64,000 bases of DNA from contig JAFQDD010000023.1 in the NCBI GenBank assembly GCA_017416145.1, positions 124,001 through 188,000 on the forward strand. The letters are read 5' to 3'. The first letter of the stretch is position 1; the number at the start of each line of letters is the position of its first letter. Positions 26,031 to 33,808 of this stretch are shown piece by piece. The stretch is from Spirochaetaceae bacterium. Lineage in GTDB: Bacteria > Spirochaetota > Spirochaetia > Treponematales > Treponemataceae. The notes beneath the pieces were generated by a model. It searched no databases and was not told the DNA's origin. It worked only from the letters and a program-made list of their open reading frames with translations. The translations under genes were made by a program, and so were the position numbers.

Positions 26031-27239
26031 TTAGTAAATTTGGATTGCTAATCTCAATATTGACAAAGGATTATCCCCAATATACAATCCTTTTTCGACA
26101 GTTTCCCAACTAAATCCCACGCCAAAACCTAAAATACGAACTTCAGCTCCAATTGATGGATAACCACTTGTTAAACCACCCCGAATACAAAACACATTAC
26201 CAACATTTAACTCAGCTCCAAGTCGTAAACTTTTCCAAAAATCACTATATCCTGTAAATATTTGGTTTATGTCGTACAATTCAGCCGACAAGATACAAGA
26301 AGATTTCACTGTAAAAATCTCAAAGGGAAGATAAAAACCTGTTCCCAAATTTAGAACAATCTGTTTTTCTAATGGAACAAGTTTATCCCCAGGTCCAAAA
26401 TAGTTTCCAAATAAATTTTTTGCACTAAATCCTATTCTGATTTCTGCCCCAGAATAGGGTTTCCCCAAAATCGAATAAATTACTCCACAATCAATAGGCA
26501 AACTATAATAAGGATTGTCTACTGCATCTGAAACCAATTTTCCAATACTGATAGAACCTCCAGTAAGGGCATCCACATCACTTCCGTTTAAGCCTTTTAT
26601 CACAGCGATTTCTGGATGAAAGTTTACTCCCAAATCCAAACGATTTTTCTCGGTGCTAAAAACCTTCCAGCCATAAGCCAGTGGAAAATTTACAGACATT
26701 TTAATATATCCTTCTGTACCCAAGGGAAAGGGTTTCCCGGTTAGAAATACAGATAGTCCGCCGTGAATTCCAACTCCCAAATTTATCTTTTGTGGTGTAA
26801 ACCCAAATCCAAAACCAAGTGCCGCCCCAACTCCACTTGATGTAATCAATTCTTTTGCATTTATCAAAATTGTACCAACAGGATTTTCTGATTTTGTAAT
26901 CCCAGTTAAAATTGGAACAATATATTCTGGTCGAAAATAGGAATCCCCAGAAAATCCTATAAAAATAGATTCTTTGTGATTTTGGATTTTTCTAGACAAT
27001 CCCGCCGGATTAAACAGCAAACTCTCAAAATTACCAGGGAAAACTGTGCCAGTACCACCCATACCAGAAACTCGGATAGTATTGTAAATCGCATCATTTT
27101 CCCGTTCATAAATGCTAGAATCGAAATTTTCACCATAAACACTTTGGAAAAATCCAGCTATTACACAAAAAAAGAAAATTTGCTTTTTTATTGGCCTTTT
27201 TTGATTTCCAAAAATCCTACCTAAAAACACATTTTTCAT
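26031..27239 (-). CDS. Spirochaetal outer-membrane barrel (FadL/UPF0164-like)
   Basis: About 402 residues with a signal-like hydrophobic stretch (IFFFCVIAGFFQSVYG). The opening RVSGMGGTGTVFPGNFESLLFNPAGLSRK is the glycine-rich start of PorV/FadL-like spirochaetal barrels, and the rest alternates strands and turns, ending LSILRLAIQIY. The ATG at 27239 overlaps the stop of the preceding lipoprotein gene by ATGA, so the two are translationally coupled. Likely an outer-membrane transporter or assembly factor; the substrate is unknown. Confidence 0.75.
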   Translation of the reverse strand: MKNVFLGRIFGNQKRPIKKQIFFFCVIAGFFQSVYGENFDSSIYERENDAIYNTIRVSGMGGTGTVFPGNFESLLFNPAGLSRKIQNHKESIFIGFSGDSYFRPEYIVPILTGITKSENPVGTILINAKELITSSGVGAALGFGFGFTPQKINLGVGIHGGLSVFLTGKPFPLGTEGYIKMSVNFPLAYGWKVFSTEKNRLDLGVNFHPEIAVIKGLNGSDVDALTGGSISIGKLVSDAVDNPYYSLPIDCGVIYSILGKPYSGAEIRIGFSAKNLFGNYFGPGDKLVPLEKQIVLNLGTGFYLPFEIFTVKSSCILSAELYDINQIFTGYSDFWKSLRLGAELNVGNVFCIRGGLTSGYPSIGAEVRILGFGVGFSWETVEKGLYIGDNPLSILRLAIQIY

Positions 27240-28114
27240 TTTGCCCAAGCCTCCAAAACTTTTATAGCTGCCTTTGCAAGATTTAGATATCCAGCATTTC
27301 CAGCTATTTTTTCAAGAATGTTTGCCTTTTCCAAAAGTTGATTTTTATAGGCAAGAGCTATATTAAGTCCAGTTTCCCCAAGTTTTTTTGGAATTTCTGT
27401 AAACAAATATGAAAGAATATTTGACACATCTTGTTTTTCAGCATTTACAAAAACTTCAGAAACATCTTCTGAAATATTTTTAATATCATCTGATGAAACA
27501 TTCATAGCATCTTGTGTGCCAGAAATTACAGAGCTAACTAAACCGGAAACTAGGTATTTTTGCAAATCTCCACCAGAATAACTTCCGTAAGTTGCAGAAA
27601 TAGCTGCCACGTCATAATAAGCCGTTATCCGAAATAAATTGTAAAAACATTCTGAAATAACTTGTAAACCTTCTTGCAAGGGAAGGCTCACAGCTTTTTG
27701 GATGGGTTCTGTACAAGTGGCAAAAATAGAACTTGCTGTAATATCTTTTCCAGTTATTGCAAAAATAATTGGGTCTACAAGGTCATAAATCACAGCGTAA
27801 ACCAAAGAATCAGTGTTAATTAAAATATCCACCGCAAAAGATGCAGCTTTTGTTATAGTGTCAGGATTTTTGCTAGAAGAAATAATATCATCAAGATTTG
27901 AAAGGATTTGCTCTCGCTCCGAATCAGTAAGCAACTTGTAAAACATTTGAGAATCGACATTTTTTTCCAATTCGGAAAGCAGTTTTGTCCCTGTAAAAGT
28001 TGTAATTTTTTCAGTATTTGGTTTATCCAATCCTTGAAAAACACTGTGATTTGGACAAGAAATAATAAATAAAATCAATATTATTATTAAATAACTTTTT
28101 TTAATATGCCTCAT
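27236..28114 (-). CDS. Uncharacterised lipoprotein coupled to the barrel gene
   Basis: 292 residues; lipoprotein signal ends LILFIISCPNHS (Cys about 20). The mature part is mostly helical with a hydrophobic central section (LVYAVIYDLVDPIIFAITGKD, GLVSSVISGTQDAMN). No family recognised. AAAGGAGAG precedes the ATG. It overlaps the next gene by 4 nt; a coupled lipoprotein-barrel pair suggests a joint envelope function. Confidence 0.75.
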   Translation of the reverse strand: MRHIKKSYLIIILILFIISCPNHSVFQGLDKPNTEKITTFTGTKLLSELEKNVDSQMFYKLLTDSEREQILSNLDDIISSSKNPDTITKAASFAVDILINTDSLVYAVIYDLVDPIIFAITGKDITASSIFATCTEPIQKAVSLPLQEGLQVISECFYNLFRITAYYDVAAISATYGSYSGGDLQKYLVSGLVSSVISGTQDAMNVSSDDIKNISEDVSEVFVNAEKQDVSNILSYLFTEIPKKLGETGLNIALAYKNQLLEKANILEKIAGNAGYLNLAKAAIKVLEAWAK

Positions 28115-28189
28115 TTTGCTAATCTCTCCTTTTCACAAATTAGGCTTCACCTAAAATATAAGAATGAAAAAAAGAGAGGTCAACAAAGA

Positions 28190-28220
28190 AAAAAATCCCA
28201 AGCACAAGTACTCGGGATTT
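28190..28220 (-). terminator. Terminator after the coiled-coil gene
   Basis: On the minus strand AAATCCCGAG pairs with CTTGGGATTT (one mismatch) and continues into T residues. Confidence 0.7.
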
Positions 28221-28255
28221 CTTATTTTATAGCAATTTGTCGATTTCGTAGAATA

Positions 28256-29383
28256 TTAAGCCTTTGAAGAATCTGTTTCAGCCTTTGCTTCTTCTTCCAA
28301 AACTGTTCGCTTCTCAACCAAAGTCTTTTTTGCATCCTCAGCTTCAGCAAGTCGCTTAGAAAGATTTTCGTTTCGCTCAGAAAGTTCTGCAATTTTTGCC
28401 TTATTTTCGCTTATTTCTTCATTTATGGTTTCTACATTTTTTTCAGCAGCTTCGATTTGTCCAGAAAGTTGCACAATTTCGCATTTTCTATTAACAATCT
28501 TTAACTGTTTTTTCAAATCTAAAACCTTGTTTAACTCTTCTTCAAATCCTTTAGGAAATTCCACCAAAACTTCTGCATCTCTTGTCACATATTGTTTGTC
28601 AAAAACGTGACCAAGTTGATTTGCAACACTATTTAATTTTCCAGAAAGTTCTTCGATTTGTTGCTTTAGCTTATTCTCCTTTTCCATAGAATTAAGCTTT
28701 TCTTTTGATTTTGCTATTTCATCAGACAAAAGACTTATTCGCTTTGTTGAAGTTTCAATAGCAGTTTTGATATTTGCACACTCTATGTAACTTTCTCCGC
28801 CAGTTTCTGGAGTAATTACACCATTTTCCAAACAAACTTTTGCACCCTTTTTAAGGGCTTCTTCTTTTTTCTTTGTATGAGAAGACAAAGACATATTTAG
28901 TCCAGCAACCTTTGTTTGAGTCATCAATTTTGAGAAAAACCCTTGTTTTTCCATTTCTTGCTTCAAAATTTCTTTTTGAATGTTAATATCTTCAATATTT
29001 TTAATTTCTTGATTGATTTCTGCATAATGAATACCAAAAGTTGATGTTAAATCTGAAGTATAATTTCCATACAAGGTGATTCCCAAATCAAGAAGCATAG
29101 AATCAAGTTTTTTTTCGGCTTCAGCTATGGATTTTTTCTCAGTTGCAATTTCATCTTCAGCATCATCAATTGATTTTTCCAATTCCTTTGAAATTTCTAA
29201 ATCTTTGTTTTTTGCTTCTAAATCACTTTGAATCGAAAAATATTCTGATTTTAACTCTGGTTCAATAGTTGTATTTGAATCTTTGATAATTTTGTGTCCT
29301 ATAAGAACTTCAATATCATACAATTCTGATTTTAATTCTTGATTTTGTTTGTTTAATTCTGAAAGTTCATTTGTATAACTCAT
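28256..29383 (-). CDS. Long coiled-coil protein
   Basis: 375 residues, acidic, Lys/Glu-rich and almost entirely heptad-patterned (LNKQNQELKSELYDIEVLIGH at the start; a central non-coil region about 140-200 containing KGAKVCLENGVITPETGG; and a final coil ending in an Ala/Glu tail). No signal peptide or membrane helix, so probably cytoplasmic. No family recognised; function could be structural. AGGAGGG precedes the ATG. It is the last gene of the operon led by the oxidoreductase-RNase H fusion and is followed by a terminator. Confidence 0.75.
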   Translation of the reverse strand: MSYTNELSELNKQNQELKSELYDIEVLIGHKIIKDSNTTIEPELKSEYFSIQSDLEAKNKDLEISKELEKSIDDAEDEIATEKKSIAEAEKKLDSMLLDLGITLYGNYTSDLTSTFGIHYAEINQEIKNIEDINIQKEILKQEMEKQGFFSKLMTQTKVAGLNMSLSSHTKKKEEALKKGAKVCLENGVITPETGGESYIECANIKTAIETSTKRISLLSDEIAKSKEKLNSMEKENKLKQQIEELSGKLNSVANQLGHVFDKQYVTRDAEVLVEFPKGFEEELNKVLDLKKQLKIVNRKCEIVQLSGQIEAAEKNVETINEEISENKAKIAELSERNENLSKRLAEAEDAKKTLVEKRTVLEEEAKAETDSSKA

Positions 29384-29425
29384 ACGGCCCTCCTATATGT
29401 AAAATTTACTTTCGTAACAAATTTA

Positions 29426-30382
29426 CTAATTTTTTTTATCTTTGGATAGCAAAACTTTGTATTCTAATGGTAATGTTTGAGATAATAAACCACAACCACC
29501 CCAATCATATTTTATAATATTTTCCTTAAAAAATAAGTTTTTTACCGCTTGAGAAGTATAGGTATCCCCCAAAAACAAAATCTCTTTGTTAGGATATTTT
29601 TTTTCAAGGAAATCCTTTACGCTTTTGATTTCCCGTTCTTTTTTTTGGATGTAAACATCAAGATTTTTTTCAAATTTTGAATTATTGTAAACTTTTTGCA
29701 TCCTAAGAGCAAAGGGTCGAATTAACTTGTTATCTAAAAACTTAGAATTATACTCCACATCATCTAAAAACAAATCCGCTGCAAAAACCTGATATCCTTC
29801 TCGAGCATATCCAGCTAACACCGGGGAAAAATCTTTGCTGTAACAAAACAAATCTGAAACATAAAGCAAAATTGGCTTTTCTGCGTCAATTCCAGAATCC
29901 CCAATATATTCGTACAAAGCCCCGTCAATGGAATCGAAAAACTGAGATTTTTCTGATAAGCCTTGAGTAGCAGAACCTGTTAATTGTGTTTTTTCGATAG
30001 TATATCCCTTGGTTGGAGTGTCCGAAACTGGTGCATAAATTATCAAGAAAACCGCCATGGCCACTGTGACCAAAGCTTCCACAAAAGAAGCCACACTAAA
30101 ATAAGCGTGATAATAATCAACGTATAAACCTTCTGCAAATCTTTGTAAAGCTCGATAGTTGGTAAAGAACACAACCAAAACTAGCACAAAAATGCACAAA
30201 GAAAAAAGATTTGCTCCATAAGCAAACAAATAAAAAATTGCAAAAACTAGAGCAAAGGGAGCCGCCATAACAATAGAGTCTACTTTTGCTCGTTTATGTA
30301 CCAAGAATCGCAAAGCAAGTAAAACAATCAAAGCACAAATTAAAAGGCCACCAACTAAAAATCCAGAAAAATATATTTGCAT
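29426..30382 (-). CDS. Membrane protein with C-terminal alpha/beta-like domain
   Basis: 318 residues: four membrane helices in about 1-120 (FLVGGLLICALIVLLALRFL, PFALVFAIFYLFAYG, LCIFVLVLVVFF, ALVTVAMAVFLIIYA), then a soluble domain of about 190 residues (KPILLYVSDLFCYSKDF, YQVFAADLFLDD, KEILFLGDTYTSQAVKNLF) with strand-turn-helix rhythm suggestive of a Rossmann or alpha/beta-hydrolase fold. No catalytic triad is evident and no family recognised. GGTGGAATT precedes the ATG, 12 bp after the fusion gene, so the genes are one operon. Confidence 0.72.
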   Translation of the reverse strand: MQIYFSGFLVGGLLICALIVLLALRFLVHKRAKVDSIVMAAPFALVFAIFYLFAYGANLFSLCIFVLVLVVFFTNYRALQRFAEGLYVDYYHAYFSVASFVEALVTVAMAVFLIIYAPVSDTPTKGYTIEKTQLTGSATQGLSEKSQFFDSIDGALYEYIGDSGIDAEKPILLYVSDLFCYSKDFSPVLAGYAREGYQVFAADLFLDDVEYNSKFLDNKLIRPFALRMQKVYNNSKFEKNLDVYIQKKEREIKSVKDFLEKKYPNKEILFLGDTYTSQAVKNLFFKENIIKYDWGGCGLLSQTLPLEYKVLLSKDKKN

Positions 30383-30394
30383 AATTCCACCAAT

Positions 30395-31939
30395 TTACAC
30401 ATTTTTTGCAGCTGTAACAGCCAAATTATCACAAATTTCGTTATATTTGTTTCCAGCATGACCTTTTACCCATTGCCAACTGATGTTTAACAAACTGGAA
30501 ATTTCATCTAATTCAAGCCACAAATCCTTGTTCTTTACCGGTTCTTTGTTTGCTGTTCTCCAACCATTTTTCTTCCAAGCGTGAATCCAAGATTGAATAC
30601 CATTTTTCACGTATTGGCTATCGGAAATCAAAGTAATATTAGCATTTTTCCAAAGTGGATTTTCAGCCACAGTTTCCAAAGCTTCAATGGCAGCCATCAA
30701 TTCCATTCGGTTGTTTGTAGTTAGTTTTTCACCGCCGCTCAGTCTATGTTCTTCAGAATTGGCAAGAATAACAGCACCCCAGCCACCCTTACCTGGATTT
30801 TCAGAACAAGCACCGTCTGTGTAAATTGTGATATTTTCAACCATCACATCACTTGAAACAACTGGGGATTTTTCAGTTGCTGAAATTGTTTCTTCTTGAA
30901 CAGATTTTTCTTCCTTTTCTGAAGAAGCAGCTTTTATCCCTGCCTCGAAAGGATAAACCAATTTCCATTGACCTCGTATTCCGTCCATCATTTCAAGCAA
31001 AAGCAAACTATCTTTGTGGGGATGAATCTTGCTCTCAATTTCCCCAGCCTCAAAACAGTTCATTGCTTCAACAAATTCGTATTCATAACCATTTACATCA
31101 AAAGGATAATTTTCTTTTTCTATAATGGCTCCAGATTTATCCAAAATATTTATTTCTTCGCTATACCAAAAATGAGGCACGTGAATTACGCCCTTTTCAC
31201 CGATAATTCGAGCAGATTTAAAATGGTTTCCACATTCTGTATCAATACTACCAGTTAAAGTTGCATTAAAATCTGAAAATCTAATAGAAATGGAATCTGA
31301 GGCATCAACGCCTGTTTCAGTTTTTCGACATAGCGACTTCACTTCCAAAATCTTAGATTTGTCGAAATTGATTAAAGACAAGGCATACATCAATGGATAA
31401 ATTGTAACATCAAGCAAAGCACCCCCAGCCAAAGACATTTCATAAAGTCTAGAACCAGGTTTGTATGGAACATCAATACAAAAATCAGCGTAAAATCCTT
31501 TTACAGTACCAATTTTTCCACCAGCAACCAATTCCAAAACCCGTTTATAAGCTGGTTGAAACCGAGTCCACATTGCTTCCATGAAAAAGAGCTTTTTTTT
31601 CCGAGAAAGACCAATCAATTCCAAAAGCTGATATTTGTTTACACAAGAAGGTTTTTCCACCACAACAGCTTTTCCACATTCCAAAGCCTTTTTAGAAAGT
31701 TCAAAGTGATTCATATGAGGTGTGGCAATATAAACAATTTGAACATCAGTATCCGCTAATAATTCATCATAAGAGCCATAAGCTTTTTGTATTTTAAACT
31801 CAGCAGCAAATTCGTGAGCTTTTTCTATTTTTCTTGCAGCACAAGCAACAATATTTGCTTTTTCCAAACTTTGCAAAGCTGGTAACACACTATGTGCAAT
31901 ATTCCCAGTCCCAATTATTCCCCAATTTATTTTTTCCAT
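30395..31939 (-). CDS. Fusion: Gfo/Idh/MocA oxidoreductase plus ribonuclease HI
   Basis: 514 residues in one open frame. Residues about 1-325 are a NAD(P)-dependent Gfo/Idh/MocA dehydrogenase: GIIGTGNIAHSVLPALQ nucleotide fold, YIATPHMNHFELSKKALECGKAVVVEKP with the usual EKP motif, and a substrate half with GGALLDVTIYPL. After a linker (about 325-365) a complete RNase HI follows: YTDGACSENPGKGGWG, NNRMELMAAIEAL, LISDSQYVKNGI, WVKGHAGNKYNEICDNLA, which keeps all four acidic residues and the His. The pair has no obvious functional link. The ATG at 31939 is supported by the Idh fold start and by a promoter (TTCACA-17-TAAAAT) ending 8 nt upstream. Catalytic residues in both halves appear intact. 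Confidence 0.93.
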   Translation of the reverse strand: MEKINWGIIGTGNIAHSVLPALQSLEKANIVACAARKIEKAHEFAAEFKIQKAYGSYDELLADTDVQIVYIATPHMNHFELSKKALECGKAVVVEKPSCVNKYQLLELIGLSRKKKLFFMEAMWTRFQPAYKRVLELVAGGKIGTVKGFYADFCIDVPYKPGSRLYEMSLAGGALLDVTIYPLMYALSLINFDKSKILEVKSLCRKTETGVDASDSISIRFSDFNATLTGSIDTECGNHFKSARIIGEKGVIHVPHFWYSEEINILDKSGAIIEKENYPFDVNGYEYEFVEAMNCFEAGEIESKIHPHKDSLLLLEMMDGIRGQWKLVYPFEAGIKAASSEKEEKSVQEETISATEKSPVVSSDVMVENITIYTDGACSENPGKGGWGAVILANSEEHRLSGGEKLTTNNRMELMAAIEALETVAENPLWKNANITLISDSQYVKNGIQSWIHAWKKNGWRTANKEPVKNKDLWLELDEISSLLNISWQWVKGHAGNKYNEICDNLAVTAAKNV

Positions 31940-31947
31940 AATATAAG

Positions 31948-31976
31948 ATTTTAACATATTCTACATATTTTGTGAA
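31948..31976 (-). promoter_or_regulatory. Promoter at the fusion gene start
   Basis: On the minus strand TTCACA (31976-31971), 17 nt, TAAAAT (31953-31948), then 8 nt to the ATG. No ribosome site lies in between. Confidence 0.55.
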
Positions 31977-32027
31977 TTTTATGAGAGGAATATTGTGGAA
32001 AATCTAAGCTGTAATTTCTAAGATTTT

Positions 32028-32777
32028 TTATGGATTATCAAAAAAATCATCTAGATTTAAAAATTCTTTTTCTTCTGGTGTTGCAAGACTTTTTACTTCT
32101 TCAAGAAATTCAATTTTGCCTTTTACATCAAGTTTGCCATACATTTTGGAAAAAGTTCGCTTTACAGAACTTTCTGAAACATTTAAGTTTTGAGCCACAG
32201 AAAAATACTTGTAATCTTTAATTAACAATTTGATATAATTCATCTCTTGCTCAGAAAAAATATCCTTTAACGAGCCAATAGAAGACTTTTTTTTGCTTTT
32301 ATAATACTGTCGAACATCATCGTGATAAAGCAAACTCATCATTGCCACAATAATTACAACCAAAATAGAATCAAGAATCAAATCAATTAACAAATGAGAG
32401 TTTTTCCGATATACATGAAAAAGAGCATATCCAAATCCCAGCACAAACACAACAACCTTAATCCATAAAAATTTTTTGAAAAACCCAACCTTTATAAAAA
32501 TAGCAATTCCAACAAAAAACAAAACAGCTCCCACCGCATTTCCTGTGGACCAAACATATATTCCGCCCCAAAAAATGCTCAACAATCCAAAAACCCAAAG
32601 TGTTCTAGGCTTAATAATTACCCAAATGCACAAAAATGTTGAAATGATAGAAGGAATCAAAACGTGATTCAGCGTATTTTGTTTATGATTATAAAAAAGG
32701 TTGATACACCAGCAAAAAATGAAGAATATGCCTAATATCCGCCACAAGTTGTCATCAAGATTGGATTTTTTGCTCAT
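32028..32777 (-). CDS. Membrane-anchored HTH regulator
   Basis: 249 residues. Residues about 10-165 hold five or six membrane helices (WRILGIFFIFCWCINLFY, TLWVFGLLSIFWGGIYVW, WIKVVVFVLGFGYALFHVY, LDSILVVIIVAMMSLLY). After a basic stretch (KSKKKSSIGSL) the C-terminal 75 residues form a LuxR-like or sigma-region-4-like helix-turn-helix (MNYIKLLIKDYKYFSVAQNLNVSESSVKRTFSKMYGKL). This is a transmembrane transcription factor layout; the signal is unknown. It has no ribosome site, but a perfect TTGACA with CATAAT ends 6 nt before the ATG. Confidence 0.78.
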   Translation of the reverse strand: MSKKSNLDDNLWRILGIFFIFCWCINLFYNHKQNTLNHVLIPSIISTFLCIWVIIKPRTLWVFGLLSIFWGGIYVWSTGNAVGAVLFFVGIAIFIKVGFFKKFLWIKVVVFVLGFGYALFHVYRKNSHLLIDLILDSILVVIIVAMMSLLYHDDVRQYYKSKKKSSIGSLKDIFSEQEMNYIKLLIKDYKYFSVAQNLNVSESSVKRTFSKMYGKLDVKGKIEFLEEVKSLATPEEKEFLNLDDFFDNP

Positions 32778-32783
32778 ATTTAC

Positions 32784-32813
32784 ATTATGAAATATTTATT
32801 TTGTTTCTGTCAA
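32784..32813 (-). promoter_or_regulatory. Consensus promoter ending at the HTH regulator ATG
   Basis: Minus strand TTGACA (32813-32808), 18 nt, CATAAT (32789-32784), then 6 nt to the ATG at 32777. One of the clearest leaderless-type promoters in the window. Confidence 0.75.
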
Positions 32814-32869
32814 CAAGAACATAATATTTTAAAATATTTAAATTTGAAATGAGTTTTGTTTTTCCAATA

Positions 32870-33673
32870 CTATAAACCTAAAATCCTCTTTGCATTTAAT
32901 CCTGCAATTTGATTTTTAGCTTTTTCTGGTAAATCAAGGGCATAAAGTTTTTCTAGCTCTGTTTTTCCACTACTCCAAGGTGAATCTGTGCCAAAAAGAA
33001 CTTTCTCTGCTCCATGATTTTTTACAATCCGCAAAAATTGTTCACTTGAGTAAAAATCAAAGCCCATAGCCGTATCTAAATAAATGTTTTTTCCGCATAA
33101 TTCTTTTTCTACCAAGTCCCATTGTTGTGAGCCACCTAAATGAGCCGCCACAATTACGCCACCTTGCATAGAATCTGCAATTTTTGCAAACTGTGCTGGA
33201 GATGTTTTATATGGCGGTGGATATGCTGGGTCAAATCCAGCGTGAAAAATCAAAATTAACCCTTTTGAAAGAGCATAATCGTAAATTTTCAAGAATCTAT
33301 CTTCGTCAATCACAAAATTCTGGTATTCTGGATGAAATTTTATGCCTTTTAAACCAAGACTGACTACAAAATCAATTTGTTCTTTGTAATTTTCGCTATG
33401 AGGCCAAATGCCACCGAAACTTACAATTTGATTTTTATATTGATTTTGGATTTCTGCCACCCACAAATTTGTAGATTCAACCTGACTTTCCTTTGTTACA
33501 ACTGGTTGCAAAACAGAATAATCTATTTTCCAAGTGTTCATATTATTTAGCAAACCTGCCAAAGTTCCGTCACTAACTGGAGGATAAATCCCGCCACTTC
33601 CTTTTACAAGGCTTTCCACTGCCCTAGCTGCAATTTTTTCTGGCCAAATATGTGTGTGAAAATCAATAATCAT
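32870..33673 (-). CDS. Amidohydrolase (TIM-barrel metal-dependent hydrolase)
   Basis: 267 residues of the amidohydrolase_2 family (PF04909). Seen: IIDFHTHIWPEK metal motif at the start, LKGIKFHPEYQNF, LILIFHAGFDP, VIVAAHLGG and KVLFGTDSPWSSG, giving the expected His/Asp metal ligands. Family members include decarboxylases and hydrolases; the substrate is unknown. The ATG follows a TAAAAT box by 6 nt without a ribosome site. It is divergent from pyruvate kinase. Confidence 0.88.
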   Translation of the reverse strand: MIIDFHTHIWPEKIAARAVESLVKGSGGIYPPVSDGTLAGLLNNMNTWKIDYSVLQPVVTKESQVESTNLWVAEIQNQYKNQIVSFGGIWPHSENYKEQIDFVVSLGLKGIKFHPEYQNFVIDEDRFLKIYDYALSKGLILIFHAGFDPAYPPPYKTSPAQFAKIADSMQGGVIVAAHLGGSQQWDLVEKELCGKNIYLDTAMGFDFYSSEQFLRIVKNHGAEKVLFGTDSPWSSGKTELEKLYALDLPEKAKNQIAGLNAKRILGL

Positions 33674-33679
33674 AAATTT

Positions 33680-33709
33680 ATTTTATCAAAATATTTAGAT
33701 TTTTGTCAC
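33680..33709 (-). promoter_or_regulatory. Promoter at the amidohydrolase start
   Basis: Minus strand GTGACA (33709-33704), 18 nt, TAAAAT (33685-33680), 6 nt to the ATG. Leaderless arrangement. Confidence 0.6.
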
Positions 33710-33796
33710 GTTTTTTTTCTAATCTGATTACATTTTGTACTATTATGACATTGAACCATTTCCTGTCGCTGAAATTACTTCACTATTTCTCTTGTT

Positions 33797-33808
33797 TATG
33801 TTAATCTT
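33797..33808 (+). promoter_or_regulatory. -10 element at the pyruvate kinase start
   Basis: TATGTT (33797-33802) is followed by 6 nt and the ATG at 33809; the -35 is weak (TTACTT, 16-nt spacer). No ribosome site. Confidence 0.45.

Noticed and set aside
27240-27248. Extended start of the 26031-27239 barrel gene at a TTG
   Set aside because: The ATG at 27239 overlaps the upstream stop as ATGA, the usual coupled arrangement; the TTG adds only three codons and no ribosome site.
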